This document shows positions 44,101 to 57,000 of a DNA stretch of 64,000 nucleotides, one piece after another (position 1 is the stretch's first letter; each line of letters starts with the position of its first letter). Under the pieces are notes generated by a model. That model made no database searches, was not told where the DNA came from, and saw only the letters and a program-made list of their open reading frames with translations. The position numbers and the translations under genes are program-made. Source of the DNA: Rallus limicola. Its lineage: Eukaryota; Chordata; Aves; Gruiformes; Rallidae. The DNA lies in assembly GCA_022605955.1 (NCBI GenBank), contig JAKCOZ010000032.1:8680001-8744000 (forward strand), in the 5' to 3' direction.

Positions 44101-46971
44101 GAATGTCTCTCTTAAACTAGATTCAGAAGGAATCTGAACTGTGATACGAGAAAAGAAACAACCATGAGAGTGGTTTTAAAATCCCCCCATCACTTTTATT
44201 AAAGGAGATTTTAGACTTAATTTCTATCTATGCTGTGCTTTATGTGGTTGTTCACCTGTTTGTTTGAAAGCAGTGTTACAAGACTCATCTCTGTTAATCG
44301 TCACTCTCTCACCTCTCTTTGATTCAGATGTAAATGGTTCTACCAGGTATAAAACCTCGAAGAAGCAAACCCTAGCAAGCAGGTTTATCCCATTTAATAT
44401 TCCAAAGATGAGGAGCTAAGAGCTTTCAATTTTAGCCTACCTGCAAGAATACGCCTGATGAGAAACGAGAAAGGATCAGAATAGCCAAGCACAAAGATTA
44501 TTTGTCATTATTTAAAATCCATTGGTATGTGTGAATTATTTGTGACCATACAACTTCATTTTTCTTATATAAAGAGTAAATTGGTTGCTGGCAGAGACTG
44601 CTCTCTGTATGAAAAAGAATCAACAAATTTCTTCCCCGTTGCATCTTCTTTTGATACTGAACATTAACATTTTTCTAAAGGAACAAGTGATTCCTAGGCT
44701 CCTCAAAGAAGAAAATTGTGTGGGCTGGGTTTTCTTGCAGTATCATAAGGAAGTAACCTTCAAATGGAAACTTTTGAGTGTATATATAGTGAAGCAGTAA
44801 AATCAGACATGTTTTTGTGGGTAAGCAAGCATCAACTCCTAAAGACTGCAGAATCCAAAAAAAGCAAGTGACAGGAATTAATCTGGAAGCCTCTATGCCC
44901 TGCTCCTGATCTGCCCCAGGGTCTCCTTGATAATTATCAGAGAGAATGATTTCTGGGTTGGCTCTGGTTTGTTCAGTTATTCATTTTTGGAGTCAAGGTG
45001 GGAAGTTTTAAACTGTTAGGTTGGGCTGAAGTCCTTGTATGGATTTGCCTGTGGCTTCTCAGGAGCCTGAGCAGAAGGTAGGAATAAGGTCTTGGGAGAC
45101 CATTTTGGCTGCAGAACAGCTGTGGAGTTGAGCACGTTGCCAGAACGGTGGCTTGTTGTCATTTTGGTATCTGGTTTTTTTTTCTAAAGAACTTAATTAG
45201 TAGGATTTTTCCTTACAGGCTTGAGTTTCATCTTTCTCTTTAACAGTGTGAGCGGAGGGAATGTGCCTGCAGTTCTCAGGTCTCAATATTTCGGTAAGCA
45301 CAGGCAATCCGAGGCAAACCCTAAGGTCCGTACTCTTCGCATTAGCCAGGCTTTTAAAGCAGTGAACGTGCTTTACACATTCAGTATCAACTGCAGTTTG
45401 TGTGAGCTCACGTGTGCGTTCGTGTGCGCGCCGTTGGGTTAGGGGCTCTGCTGTAGATGTCAGTGAAAAGCCACAGTGACACAGAAACCGCATCAAATAC
45501 CTTCTGATGTTTGATTATGTTTTCTGGCGACTCTTCTGCGGTGCTATCCACCCTGATGAAATGAACAGCTCATCAACACCTTAGCAAACATCCACCATGG
45601 CCTGCAGCTTTATTTTTCCCTTGTTAAACAATTGACAATGCATTCAGTATTCCAGCCCAGCTGATCATGAGATAAAGTGTGACTAAAAAGTAGATCATCT
45701 GGTGGATGCTCCAGCATTTGATAGGACACAAAGGGCTCCTTTCTCCTCTCCAGCACGCCCGTGCGGCTCCTGCCACAGTCAGCAAGAGTCGTGCGTGCCT
45801 GTTTGAGGCACGTTGCTGGGTCTGAAGTGCTTTCTCCATTTCACCATTGAAATCAGCCCAGCAATGGAGACGTCCAAGCCAAGCACAGCCACTTCTTGAC
45901 CATTTGTATGTCCAGCTGGTTGCAGTGATAGGTTTCACAGATGAGCTGCTCTTTTATGCTTCTGTGGTCCACGTGCAGTCCTTGGTGTGCAGGGGTCTGT
46001 ACAGCATTCATGCTTTCCATTGCAGATGGTGGCTGAGGGTGGTGCTGGATTTATCCATTAACTACCTAGTCTTCCTCAAAGAAGGATTTTCTTACTGTCT
46101 CTTTTTTATAGTATGACCCTTTTAAGTAAGAACTGCTGTCCTGGGGACTAGCACCCCACAGTTAAGGTTCACAACTGTTGAAGGTGCCACTTTGATTATT
46201 CCTATCAAGCCTGCCTTGGAAACACCATCCCTGGAGGGACAAGCAATGGTTGTCATGTCCAGGCAGCACTGAAGCCACTAGATGTGAGATACAAGCAAGG
46301 AACCCCTGTTTTGCACACATGTGGGCAGGTGTAAAGGGAAGTGGGCCCACCAGATCCCTTCCATGCCTCTTTCAGGTACAAAAGTGCAGAACCGAGACTG
46401 ATTTGGACTAACGTCAGAGAGCTGAGAAGCTTCCCTTGGGAGTGTCCCACTGCCAAATGTTTCGTTGCTTTTTCATGGCTGGAGTGGCTTTATAACAGTA
46501 ATGATTCAAGCCTTGTGTATTTTCTAAATGTGGCTTTTGACTGTGTTGTACCACAGGTGGTGGGGATGGAAGTGGTGCACTGCGGTGTGTCACTACCTCC
46601 ATGCTAAGGGAGGGCTGACCCCGGTTGGCCTCCCAGACTTTAAGTGTTTCTCTCCATCTTAGTTCCTGCAAGCTTAAGAGCTTTGCTTTTTTCTACTACA
46701 TGATGAGGGCCCAGAAACTTGTGGCTCACAGGCCAGATACAGCTGGAAGCTCTTATGTATGTCATGTTGTGGGTGTCTGGGCTGCTGGAGACATTTGGAA
46801 ATACTCAGCCCTCTGCAAAGAGTCAGCTCCTCACACGTGTGTGGGAATTTCCTGCAGCTCCTTTCCTAGCCACCCCTTCAGTAAAAAATGCCTGGGGACT
46901 GCACTAGTGCAGTGTTTGTGGACTTGAAGTTCCACGTAAAGCCTTTACTTGAGGTTTCTGGCCGCAGGATA

Positions 46972-47541
46972 GACAGAATCCCAGAATGACAGAATCCCAG
47001 AATCACAAGGTTGGAAAAGACCTTTGAGATCACTGAGTCCAACCATTCCTGTCCTCTACTAAACCATAACCCTGAGCACCTCATCTACCTATCTTTTAAA
47101 TACATCCAGGGATGGTGACTAAACCCCCTCCCTGGGCAGCCTGTTCCAGGCCCTGTCAACTCTGTCTGGGAAGAACTTTTCCCTCCCATCTGATCTGACC
47201 CTGCCCTGGCACAGCTTGAGCCCATTGCCCCTTGTCCCATCTCCTGTCCCCTGGCTGAAGAGACCATTGCCCACCTTTCTGCACCCTCCTGTCAGGTGGT
47301 AATTTTAGGCGATAAAATTTAGGTGATAAGGTCTCCCCTCAGCCTCCTCTTCTCCAGGATGAACACCCCCATCTCCCTCAGCTGCTCCTCATAAGGTTTG
47401 ATCTTCAGCCCCTTCACCAGCCTGGTTGCCCTTTTCCGGACACACTCCAGGACCTTGATGTCCTTGTAGTGAGGAGCCCAGAACTGAACACAGCACTCAA
47501 GGTGCGGTCTCACCAATGCCCAGTCCAGGGGCACAATAGTC
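46972..47541 (-). mobile_element. CR1 retrotransposon fragment, minus orientation
   Basis: The tail is at the left and holds two copies of ACAGAATCCCAGAAT before CACAAGGTTGGAAAAGACCT. The complement at 47319-47534 is open with [33 protein letters not shown] and [21 protein letters not shown] local AAATTTAGGTGATAA duplication near 47302-47330 interrupts the frame upstream of the tail. Same subfamily as the copy at 9214-9771 (shared GATGGGACAAGG and CTGATCTGACC positions). Confidence 0.95.
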
Positions 47542-49364
47542 TACACCTGCATGCCTTTTGATCTTGGCAGACTCTAGTGTTCCTAAGTGAAACTCCAGTG
47601 GTGGAGTTAATGTGTGGAGCACAACAGCATCTAAAGAGATGAGCTGCTTCATAGCAGTGTTTATTCAGTTCCATCCAGTTGGAATTGGAGGTGAAGACAA
47701 CACAGGTTTATTTGCAGAAGACTGTCCACCCTGTAAATGGCAGACTTACTGACAAGTATTGATATGAACTCAGTGTGGAAGTAGAAATTGGGGATGGATG
47801 AAGCAATTATGAAGCTTTTAGATACTCCTCTCCTCGTTGTCATTCTCTTTCACACCTATCTTCAATATATTCCTCCCCACACCCCGATTTTCGTTCAACA
47901 CTATCTTTCCAACACTTACAGAAGTTGATCATAACTGGGGAAAAACCTTTCTTATTTAGATGTATGAGATGCATACAAGCAGCTATACCTGTAGTGTACC
48001 TGTGAGCTCCTGTGTCGGTTCAGGTATTACCCTGTCCCTGTGAAATCCATGGGGCTTTTTGCCCTAACCTCACTTCTTGGTATCTAGCTGTGATGAGCCA
48101 CTGGAGCTTTAGCCTTCCATCTGGAGCCACTAAGGGCAGCATGTGGTCTTTGGCACGTCCAACCTGGAAGCTGCTCCCTTGTTATATAGCTTGAGGACGT
48201 AAAACAGCAACAATAAAAAGACAAAACGTGGTCAGGGTTTTTGTAAGGCAAAGGATTAAAGCGTGGGTACACCTACGTGGAGGGTGCTGATGGCAGTAGG
48301 GCCGTTGGCAGAGTGTTCAGTTCTGAAAGCTCTGACTGCTGGTCATACAGTTCCTTCAAAGATTCTAAGTGGCCTTTTTCCACACACATGTGAATTCGAA
48401 ATCAAACTGATTCATCAACTTCATAAGTGTAATTCTGGTATATTCTCTTGCCTTATGGAACAGCCTCTGATAGCACTGAAGTGAATAATTCTATATTTGG
48501 CAATTATTTATGAACTGCAGATCTCATAAACACAGCAGATGCGTTTCCTGGATGTCAGCCATTAGTGCATCTGGGGGCTTATTTACTAGTTATTAAAAAT
48601 ATTGAACTGGAAGGGAAAAAGAAAAGATGCTGCCACCTCTTTCTAATTTTCACTTCATTTCAGGGGTGTTCCACAGCATTCCTTCCCTGGGATTGGTCAC
48701 GTTAAAAAACATCCTTTGACACCTCTCAGATACTTAGTTGTCTTAGCAAACTTTGCTTCAGTCATCAGACTCAGGGATTCCAAAATACACATTCTGGGAT
48801 ATGTGGCAGTCCCTGCTTCCTGGAGACCTGTGTGCAAAACTCTTTAGGACAGCAATCTCTCCATTTTCTTGGAGAAAACCAAGACATCATTGCAGAAGGC
48901 TCTTAAAAAGGTTTTCATTTTGTTATGCATGAATAAATATTAGCATGAATTTTAAGAGTAGCTGAAAAGTGAATCTTCCTATCTTGGATGCCCAAAGATT
49001 TTTTGTGGCGTGTGTAAACCCAGAACAACAAGGGCTGCCTTGTTCCCTCTGCGTGAAGGCCAGTGAGAGGAACAAAGCAGAAATGGGTGTCAAGTCTCTC
49101 TGCTGTTTCTGCCTTGGCTGCCTCAGTCGCAACCAAGTGTAGAGGTGCCAAGCATGACGCTTTCGCTCTGCTGTTAATACACCTGCTCCCTTGGGCTGGT
49201 GCAGGAGCTCCAGCTTGTTTCACAGCCACCAACAAATTTACACCCACAGGTGAAATCTGGGGGAAAATAAAACCCAGGCAAACTGCACTGGGGTATAATG
49301 GAATTCTTGCTGCTTTTTGATATATGCAAGTATGTCTGCTTTCAAACTCAAGTAGTGCTATAAT

Positions 49365-49375
49365 GGGGGGGGGGG
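49365..49375 (+). repeat. G11 homopolymer
   Basis: Eleven G within TAATG...TAGTT, isolated; length may be unreliable. Confidence 0.85.
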
Positions 49376-49495
49376 TAGTTTTATCCTAGTCTTGCAGATT
49401 TCATCTTAATTATTTCAAAGATAAACTAGATGTGTGTTACACAGTTCATCTAGTTTTCTCTGGGTTTTTTTTTGTCCAAAACTTGCCTTGGAGTC

Positions 49496-49519
49496 TTTCT
49501 TCCATCCTTTCTTCCATCC
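49496..49519 (+). repeat. Pyrimidine 12-bp tandem repeat
   Basis: TTTCTTCCATCC occurs twice in tandem and is followed by TTCCC. A simple-sequence expansion. Confidence 0.8.
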
Positions 49520-51372
49520 TTCCCATTCTCATTCCTCCTGTCTTCCAAGTCTTCTGTATTTTTTTTTCTTAAGAGAAGGGAAGTTCTAGTTGTCATAAGG
49601 ATAGGCCAAAAGGATGGCTTTTGGGTTTGTTTTTTTTTTTAAATACATGCTTGAGGAGAGACAAGGGGTGATTTCAGGCCACTAAACATGCAGCAAAGCA
49701 TCAGTATCTTTGGGCTTAATATTTCCTGTTGCCAAAATTTAGTGATTCAGCTTTAATATGGACTTAGTCTAGGGAAGACCATGTTCTTTATGATAAAGAC
49801 CGCTTCATTCAGTGTGTTATAATTTCAAGCATGGGTCTTTATGGTGTTGGGATTGAATCCCTCTGACTTTGCCAGGAAGCAATGTCAGTGCCGGGGTTTG
49901 CAATATCCACTTCTGTTCATGGAACATGCTCTCCTTTAATGGGAAAGCTGATATCAAGGGTCATTTCTTTACCTGTACATGATCTTATTCCCTCTACACA
50001 CCAGCTGTATGTTGTATTTTATATATAAAGTAAAACACTTAGAGCAAAAAATATTGCAAGTCATACTCATAGAAAAACCTTTCTAATAGACTTATGAGAA
50101 CATAACTATTTGAGTGTTAGGATTTCGTGTTTGACAGGTCATTGGCATTTTCCACATCAAGGTGGGACCAAAAGAAAGAAGTACCCAAAAGGACCAAAAA
50201 CCTAGAAGCAGAATTTGATAAAAATATTCCACTTGTGAGCTGATTGCTTCTTCACTACTTGAATATTTGTGAAGATGCTTTTGGCTTAATTTTATTTTAA
50301 AAACAATATGATTTTTTAAAAATTTCTGTAATTACCCTGTAAGCAGCTTAATTACAAATATTTATTCTACCAGTCATAATAGAATTTGTCATTTTGAATA
50401 TGAATTCTTTTCCAGTCTTCAAAAATGTCTTGGGGCATATTAATCTACAGTGTGGATGCGAGTGTCATTTTGGATAATTTCCTGCTGCTATATCTTTCAA
50501 AGAAACATCTTAAAATTTCTAAAGGGCCATTAGGGTTTAACACAAGGTAGCAGACATAGCAGTAACACGTAGCCCTTGGGTGCACAGTCCTCCGTTATCC
50601 TTTGTGCAAGAAAACAGCATTGAGATGCAACCTTTCAAAGCGTGCTGTGTTCCTAAAAATAAGTTTATTGTTTTTCCAGAAAAATGGGTGGAAGTGGGTT
50701 TAAAAAAACCAGACCTGCTTTCCCTGCCAGTGGGTCTTTGTGCATTTCTGTTAATGCTGCTTATGTGCTGGCTTCCACGTGAGCGCTTGAGGAAGAAAGG
50801 GAGAGGGGATAGTACAGAATACATCACTAGACATTTTAAATAGCATTCTGGATATGGTGTGTGCACCTTAGGGCATTTTGTAAGGTAGCATTTTGCTGTT
50901 AGGACATATCCTTGTGCTTGGCTGTGCGTCTGTCAAAACCAGGGTTGGGTTTTTTTTTTGAGGCTGTATGAATCCTAGCCTTTTGTTTCATCACAGTCTC
51001 AGAAGTTGAAGTTTCAAGTCCAGGTCTGCAAATTTTATTGGAGCCTTGTACTGATGCCTTCTTGCCCCTACCCAAAATTCATACTTAGCCTGTAAGATTA
51101 ACAGCTCGCTTTTCTGCGAACCATGAGAGGTCTATGGAGAGTCTTTGCTGCTGAGGTGATCTTTTCCTCTCGTCACTGTTATAAAAGAAATGAAGTGGAA
51201 AATACCTGATTTCTGTAATTGCTGTAGAGTGTGCTGTGTCCCTCTGCAAGCTAAGGGAGCATCTCTGCCATAAAATAGGGAAGAGTCAACCAGACTATTT
51301 CAAATGAGAGATTGCCATCACCTGAGCCTGCAAGGGGCGGATTGTGCCATCTGACCTTGTCCACTGTACAAC

Positions 51373-51759
51373 CCCTGTGTGGTGGTTCAGCCCCAAGCAG
51401 TAGCTGCTTGCTCACTCTCACAGGAGAAACAGTCAGAGACACTGTGGGTTGGGATAAAGACAGTTTGCTGACAAAAACAAAGTGAAAGTGGAACAATTAA
51501 CAGGCCGTTGCAAATTACATCCAGTGATAACATGGAGTACCTTACCAAGACAATCATGTGCTGCATGACACAAGAACTGACCTGACGCCCTGGCCACACT
51601 TAGACTGCCTTGGAGGGACAGGGAGTGCCCCTCCCCAACCAGCCCCCTTAGGGGGAAGTCATGTCAGGGGGGGTGGAAAACAGCCTGGACTAACTCTGCT
51701 CACCTGGGCTGGCTGCTTGGGGAGGTTGACTCTGGCCTGGCCAGAACCAGGATACCCTG
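51373..51759. mobile_element. Second solo LTR of an endogenous retrovirus, with target-site duplication
   Basis: The LTR is 51378-51754 (377 bp), beginning TGTGGTGGTTC and ending GAACCAGGATA, where the final CA has become TA. It is flanked by a perfect 5-bp direct repeat CCCTG at 51373-51377 and 51755-51759. No internal viral genes are seen, so it is solo. It shares with the LTR at 2534-3105 the GGTGGTT start, the GTGGGTTGGGATAA block followed by (A)GACAGTTT/GATAGTTT, and the AACCAGGA end. It is about 195 bp shorter, lacking the GC-rich segment, so it is a related family member or an internally deleted copy. Class (ERVL-like) is inferred from the 5-bp duplication. Confidence 0.8.
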
Positions 51760-52992
51760 TACATGCGTTTTCCCCTGGGTGAGACAACTGACTTCAGTGA
51801 AAACTACCTTTGGCCCCAGCTGTCTCCATGGCCAGAATCCTAAGGGAAGGCCTGGGCTCTGGAAATGCAGACCTGGCAGCATGAGTGGTTTCCTTGCAGA
51901 GCCTGGGGAAGCCGGGCTTAGTGCAGCAGACGGTATTGATCTACTGCACCTGTCCTAGGGAGAGCAGGGAGCTTATGAGCACACACTGGTCAGCACATTC
52001 ACTGAAATTTCTTGCTCCGTAATGGCTCTTTTGAAGTCACTTGACTTAGTTGATGCTGGGCTTGAGCAGTCTCCCTCCGGTCAGTAGGTCCTGCCTACAG
52101 ATATGGGTCATTTGGCAGCTATTCCTAACAGCCAGCATTGCTAGGGATGATGCCACATCAGTAAAATGGCTGCCATCAGGAGGCCTGCACTGTCACATGT
52201 AATTACAATCTTTGGCCCAAATAATTCTTTCCAGATTCTGAAAATGAAAGGCCTTTCAAGTTTGTGCTGCCAAAGAGGGCAAAATCCCCCAGAAAGACCC
52301 AGATTCATCCCCCTGATTTGGCAAATGATTTTGGCTCACAGCCCACATGAGCAGGGAGCAGCCTTGAGTCTGGAGAAGAACTGGTTTAGACTTGTCAAGC
52401 CCCAGTGGGATGGAGAAACTGTTGAACCCAATGGTATTTTGTTTTGAATTGAAGACCGTAACAAGGGCTTCTACCTGAAGGAGAGGTGAACCAGGTGGAC
52501 ACTGTGTACCTGGTAGTGGCGGTGGTTTCCACACGATGCGTGTTTGCACTGGATGAAAATATCAGGAGCAACGAGAAAATGGTGTGTTAGTGCTCGTGCA
52601 CACAAGTAAACATCTCAGACTCATATCTCTCTGTGTCTCAGAATTAAGGGCAGCTTCCTTGTGCTATCTAGGCTTGGTTTCAAGTTAGGATTTTTTTAAG
52701 GTGTTTTTTGGTGGGGGTTGTTGTGGGGTTTTGTTTTACACTGCAGTATACACAGCCAGGCCTTTAAAACTCTCTGGTGGTTTGAACAGAGGTCTTTGAG
52801 GCACTTAAGTCATGGTCACAGCTTAAAATCACCCCCTCAAAAATCCCCTCTCACTTTTCTGTGGGCAAAGGATCCTCTTGTCTGCTTTGTGCTTTATTCA
52901 GGCAGGCTGCATCCCACCTAAATCTCTGTCTGCTGCTGGTTGCCTGCCTTTGATGGCCTGGAGGCAGCCGTAGTGCATGAGGCGTAGGGGCT

Positions 52993-53007
52993 TACTACTA
53001 CTACTAC
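52993..53007 (+). repeat. (TAC)5 microsatellite
   Basis: Five perfect TAC units; simple trinucleotide repeat. Confidence 0.9.
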
Positions 53008-54016
53008 TGCCTTTTCTGTAGCCACCAAGAGGAGATCTCCTCAGTCCAAAGTCACATTGCTTTTACCCCTTACACCATATAAAATGCAGCATAGAAAGAA
53101 AGGCTCTTTTCCTTTGCTCTTACCCAGTTGCTCACTGGGGTAAAAGGGCTTCTTTGGCCTCTTGGAGACTCTTTGGCCTGTTGGAGCCAAACCAAACCTT
53201 TCCTGGGCATCACAGGGAAAGCTCCAGCACAGAAACTGGGGGCTGCATCCTGGCAGCTCACTGGTGTCTGTAGGTGGTGGCACTGGCAGCTGCTGCGCTG
53301 TTGTCTAGAGAAGGCTCTCTAAATCTTGGTCTCCAGAGATATGTGTTGTGTCAAACCCTGATTTACTATGTTAGCTTAATTTTGAACAGTGCATGCTTTT
53401 GCTAAAGTGCTGAGAAGAAAAATACTCATGGAAAGCATGTTTCCTAATTGCACATGATTTTATGTCTATTGATTGTGTGCAGCATGGGTTTACTGAAAGA
53501 TCTCCACTGATGCGTTCCTATAAAAATAAAGAAGCTCATATCTTACTGAAAAAATTGCCAAGTAAAGATAATCCAATTAGGCTGCTGCACATAGCTGAGT
53601 TTTTAAATTATTGATGATTTCTTAAAATTGGCTGCCTCATAATGCAGTAAAAGCTGCAACATGGGAGATATATTTAGCTGTAGTCATGTCGTGGTGCTAC
53701 TGCACAGCATTTTTCTTTAAAAGGTATACAAACCCCATTTTTGGAATCTTGTTTTATTCTAAAGAGCACAAATAGGAAAGAATATATTTATAAACTGAAC
53801 ATCCAAGAAGTAAATAGTAGGACTCCTCCGACATGTGTCTGCATCTGCATGATGTTAAGGTTCAGGGGGATGGCTCCTGCCTTTACAGCTAAGCACATGC
53901 CCCCTCTTATCTGAAAAACTTGGGCCAAAATCTCTTTCCTATTGCAGTTGCTCAGAGGAAAGTCCAGTTGTAGCTCTTAACTTGCTGAAAGAAATTATTT
54001 TTCTACTGTGGCTTTT

Positions 54017-54051
54017 AAATAAAATAAAATAAAACAAAAATAACCCAACAG
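54017..54051 (+). repeat. (AAAAT)n low-complexity tract
   Basis: AAATAAAATAAAATAAAAC and following A-rich sequence; a short pentanucleotide repeat with no adjacent element. Confidence 0.8.
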
Positions 54052-57000
54052 CCCTGGGGTTTTGGTGGGGCAAGTTGAGTGGCAGTGGTCTGTGTATACA
54101 AGCTGTGTGGGTGAAGGCTGCATCTCTGGTCTCTCTCTGTGGTGCTGTGGGATGGCTGCAGAAGTCTCTCTCAGGTAGCATGATCCAGAAGTGTTTAGAA
54201 CTTTAGTTTTGTAAACCAGTGTTTTCAAACTCTGCAAAGAGGCAGCAGCTGTGGCACAGGATTACGAGCAGATAAGGAATAACTAAAGGAGAGCGCTTTG
54301 CACTAATCTAATCTAGAGGAGATATTAAAGCCATGGATCACAGTGGCAGAGTTTGTACCCAAAAGTAAAGGGACAAAATGTCCTCCACAGACAGATTAAA
54401 GAAGACGTATTGATTACTGTCCCTGTTGTCAAGCATCTGGGATGCTAATCAGCATCTCAGTTGTGCATTTTAGTAACGAAGCAGAGCAATGAATCAGTGC
54501 TTGGGAATGCAGAAGGATTAAGTGGGAATGAAAAAGAATCGTTATTATATTTATTCAGCTGCTGTCCAAAATGGAACATTAAAACCTGGCATGATTGATT
54601 TTTTTCTTTCTAAAGGGACTATCGAAAATATTACTCCAACAGAATATCCTATTTTAAACGTAAACCTGGACAATTTTACTATTTCCCATATGTTTTTGTT
54701 GAAAACAGCTTGCAAAGTCTCACATGCTTTCTGAATAAAGGCTTTGTGCCAGAGAGGGAATTAACCCATTAGTCATTTAACAGTTAAAAGTGACTGTTAA
54801 ATGAAATCTGTGAATCCCTATGAGATATTTCAGTTCAGCTCTCATTATTTGCTGCTGTTATGATGCCAGTAAAACATAAAGGGAGAAAGCTGGGTACTTT
54901 CTCATGTCAGCTATCCATCTCACACATGCAAAAAATGAGGAAAGGGGTTGTTCTGAACATCTTTGATATTGAAAGTGAAGAGGCTAGCCCAGCGTTCGCT
55001 AGGATCAGATTCACACCACTTGAATTAGGACCCTCATGTATCTTGGTAACCTGTAGAAAGTGAGTGACCGCTTCAGAAACACCTTCTTAGAGCAATGCAG
55101 CCAACCTCTCTCTCCCTGCCTGTGGGCTATTACTGACCTTCCCGAGGGACCTCAGTTGAATGCCTGGAGCCACCCAGGATGAACTTGGGTCTTTCTGCCT
55201 GTGCCAGACCTTGCACTTTTTGTGTGTGTTGGTATTCAGCTTCCCTGTGTCCAAGTTCATACCCCTGCGGTCAGATCCTATCCTCCCAGCGGATATCTTA
55301 TGGCTGTGCCAGCCTGAGAGGGAGCTTAGCAGAATGTTGTCGTTGATGCCTTTGAGTTTGTTGTTCAGAGTAACGGAAGGAAACCCCTGATCAGGAGGGC
55401 TCTATGTTCAGGATAGCAAGAACTCTGTTTAAACTCCTGTCAGCTGACTTGTATTTATAAAAATAAAATTAAACAGCTGTAAATTCCTGCTTGTGCTTTC
55501 TGCAGGGTGTGTGTGAGGAAACCGACTCTCTCTTAGTAAGTTATATATCGTCACGCGGTTCTGGAGACCTCATTAATAAAATGGTATTAAAGCAGAAGGA
55601 AAGCTATTTTTGCATTAAATCCTCACAGGTTTTCCATGTTCTCCCCTGGCTTTAAAGGTGTCTTTCAAAAAACATCAAGTATATCCTTCCGGATAAGCCA
55701 TTTAGGGTTAGTATCTAGTTATCGGGTAATTGTTCTAACTGAAATTACACAGCCATAATTTATGATCCTTCTGGATGTATTCAAGGTAGGGTGAGTGCCC
55801 TGAAAGATGAAAAGCAATGGAAAATGTGAGTCCCACACGTCAAGCTCTTTGGATTAATTTTCCGGCAGACCCAAGATGATGAATGTACAGCAGTGTTGAC
55901 CTGTGGTGTGTTGTGTAAATCCGGTATTTTTCAGTGTGTGAGAAGTGAAAGAAAAAAAAAATTCCGTAAGAAACCTCTAAGGTTGACACTGAAAATGCCA
56001 AATGTTTAGAGCAAATGTAGCCAATAGCTGAGGTCAGCACATAAAGGAGAATACTTTAGGTAATTGCTGCTGCTTCAGGATCTGGGTTAGGGAGAACTTA
56101 ACTCCCTGAGCTGGAATTTGGCCATGGCATCCATTTACCTCTAAGTTTGCAAAAGGCAGGCTGGGATCTTTGAGGACTGAGAGGTGCGAAGGGGTGGGTA
56201 TTGTGCTTCATCCAAGCTCTTACTGGTAATAAGTGAAATCTAATGGTATAAAAACATAGGGGAGCTTTTTGCTGGGTGCTTACCCAGTTGCATAGCTGTG
56301 TTGGCATATAGAGCATGAGGCGTGTACTGTAGCAATGTCCAGTAAGGTTTTCAAGATGTAATTGCACTCACACAGTCTTTTTTCACATATAACTTCCAAC
56401 TGAACTCATAAACCTTGCTGCTATTTGAAGGTTGAGTGTATCATCCTAGTAGTCCCACTCTGGGTTTTTGGTCATTCTTTTACAGTCCAGTGGTTTTCCT
56501 GAGACCACAGTTAATGCTCCCATACAGTATGGGTTTACGTGATGGGCTAAATTAAGCAGAAGGACACCATCAGCACATCCGCCAGCACTGTTGTCACAAG
56601 AGGCAAAGCTGCTGCCCACCTCTTTTGCTTCTTTCGTAAGCTTGCAAGAAATGTTTTTTTTTCAGCCTTCTATGCATATGGTAAGATTAGATCAAAGTGC
56701 TAAAGTGGCTGATAATGAAAATGCAGAATGCTAGGTATTTACATTCCGCTTGTATCTCTACCAAAACCCTAAAACAATGACAAGAATATTGAATTTTCTT
56801 TTGGGTCACACACACTGATTCTATACAAGACATGCGGGTGGTACTAATTTAAAGGAGCGCTCTTTTGCCACTAACTTGAGGAAACATGATTCATGTCAGT
56901 AATTGACATGGTTTCCATCCTGGAGCAGTCTGTCAGAGCTCCCAGGAGGGTTCATTGGAGTTTAATATTCATATATGAACTAGCCCTTGTAGGAGAGTTT

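Larger units (their letters stand above)
36456..46971 (+). other. ANK3 intron, third part (10.5 kb)
   Basis: Largely single-copy. It contains the degraded hairpin element near 37.3 kb, an AT-rich homeodomain-site-like block at 37660-37780, a 16-bp tandem duplication at 41153-41184 and a GC-richer region at 40870-41500 with overlapping open frames on both strands. No exon is supported. Confidence 0.7.
47542..51372 (+). other. ANK3 intron, fourth part (single-copy)
   Basis: No gene recognised. It contains a G11 run at 49365-49375, a pyrimidine-rich 12-bp tandem repeat at about 49496-49519 and an AT-rich block at 50200-50420 that may be conserved. No other element named. Confidence 0.7.
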
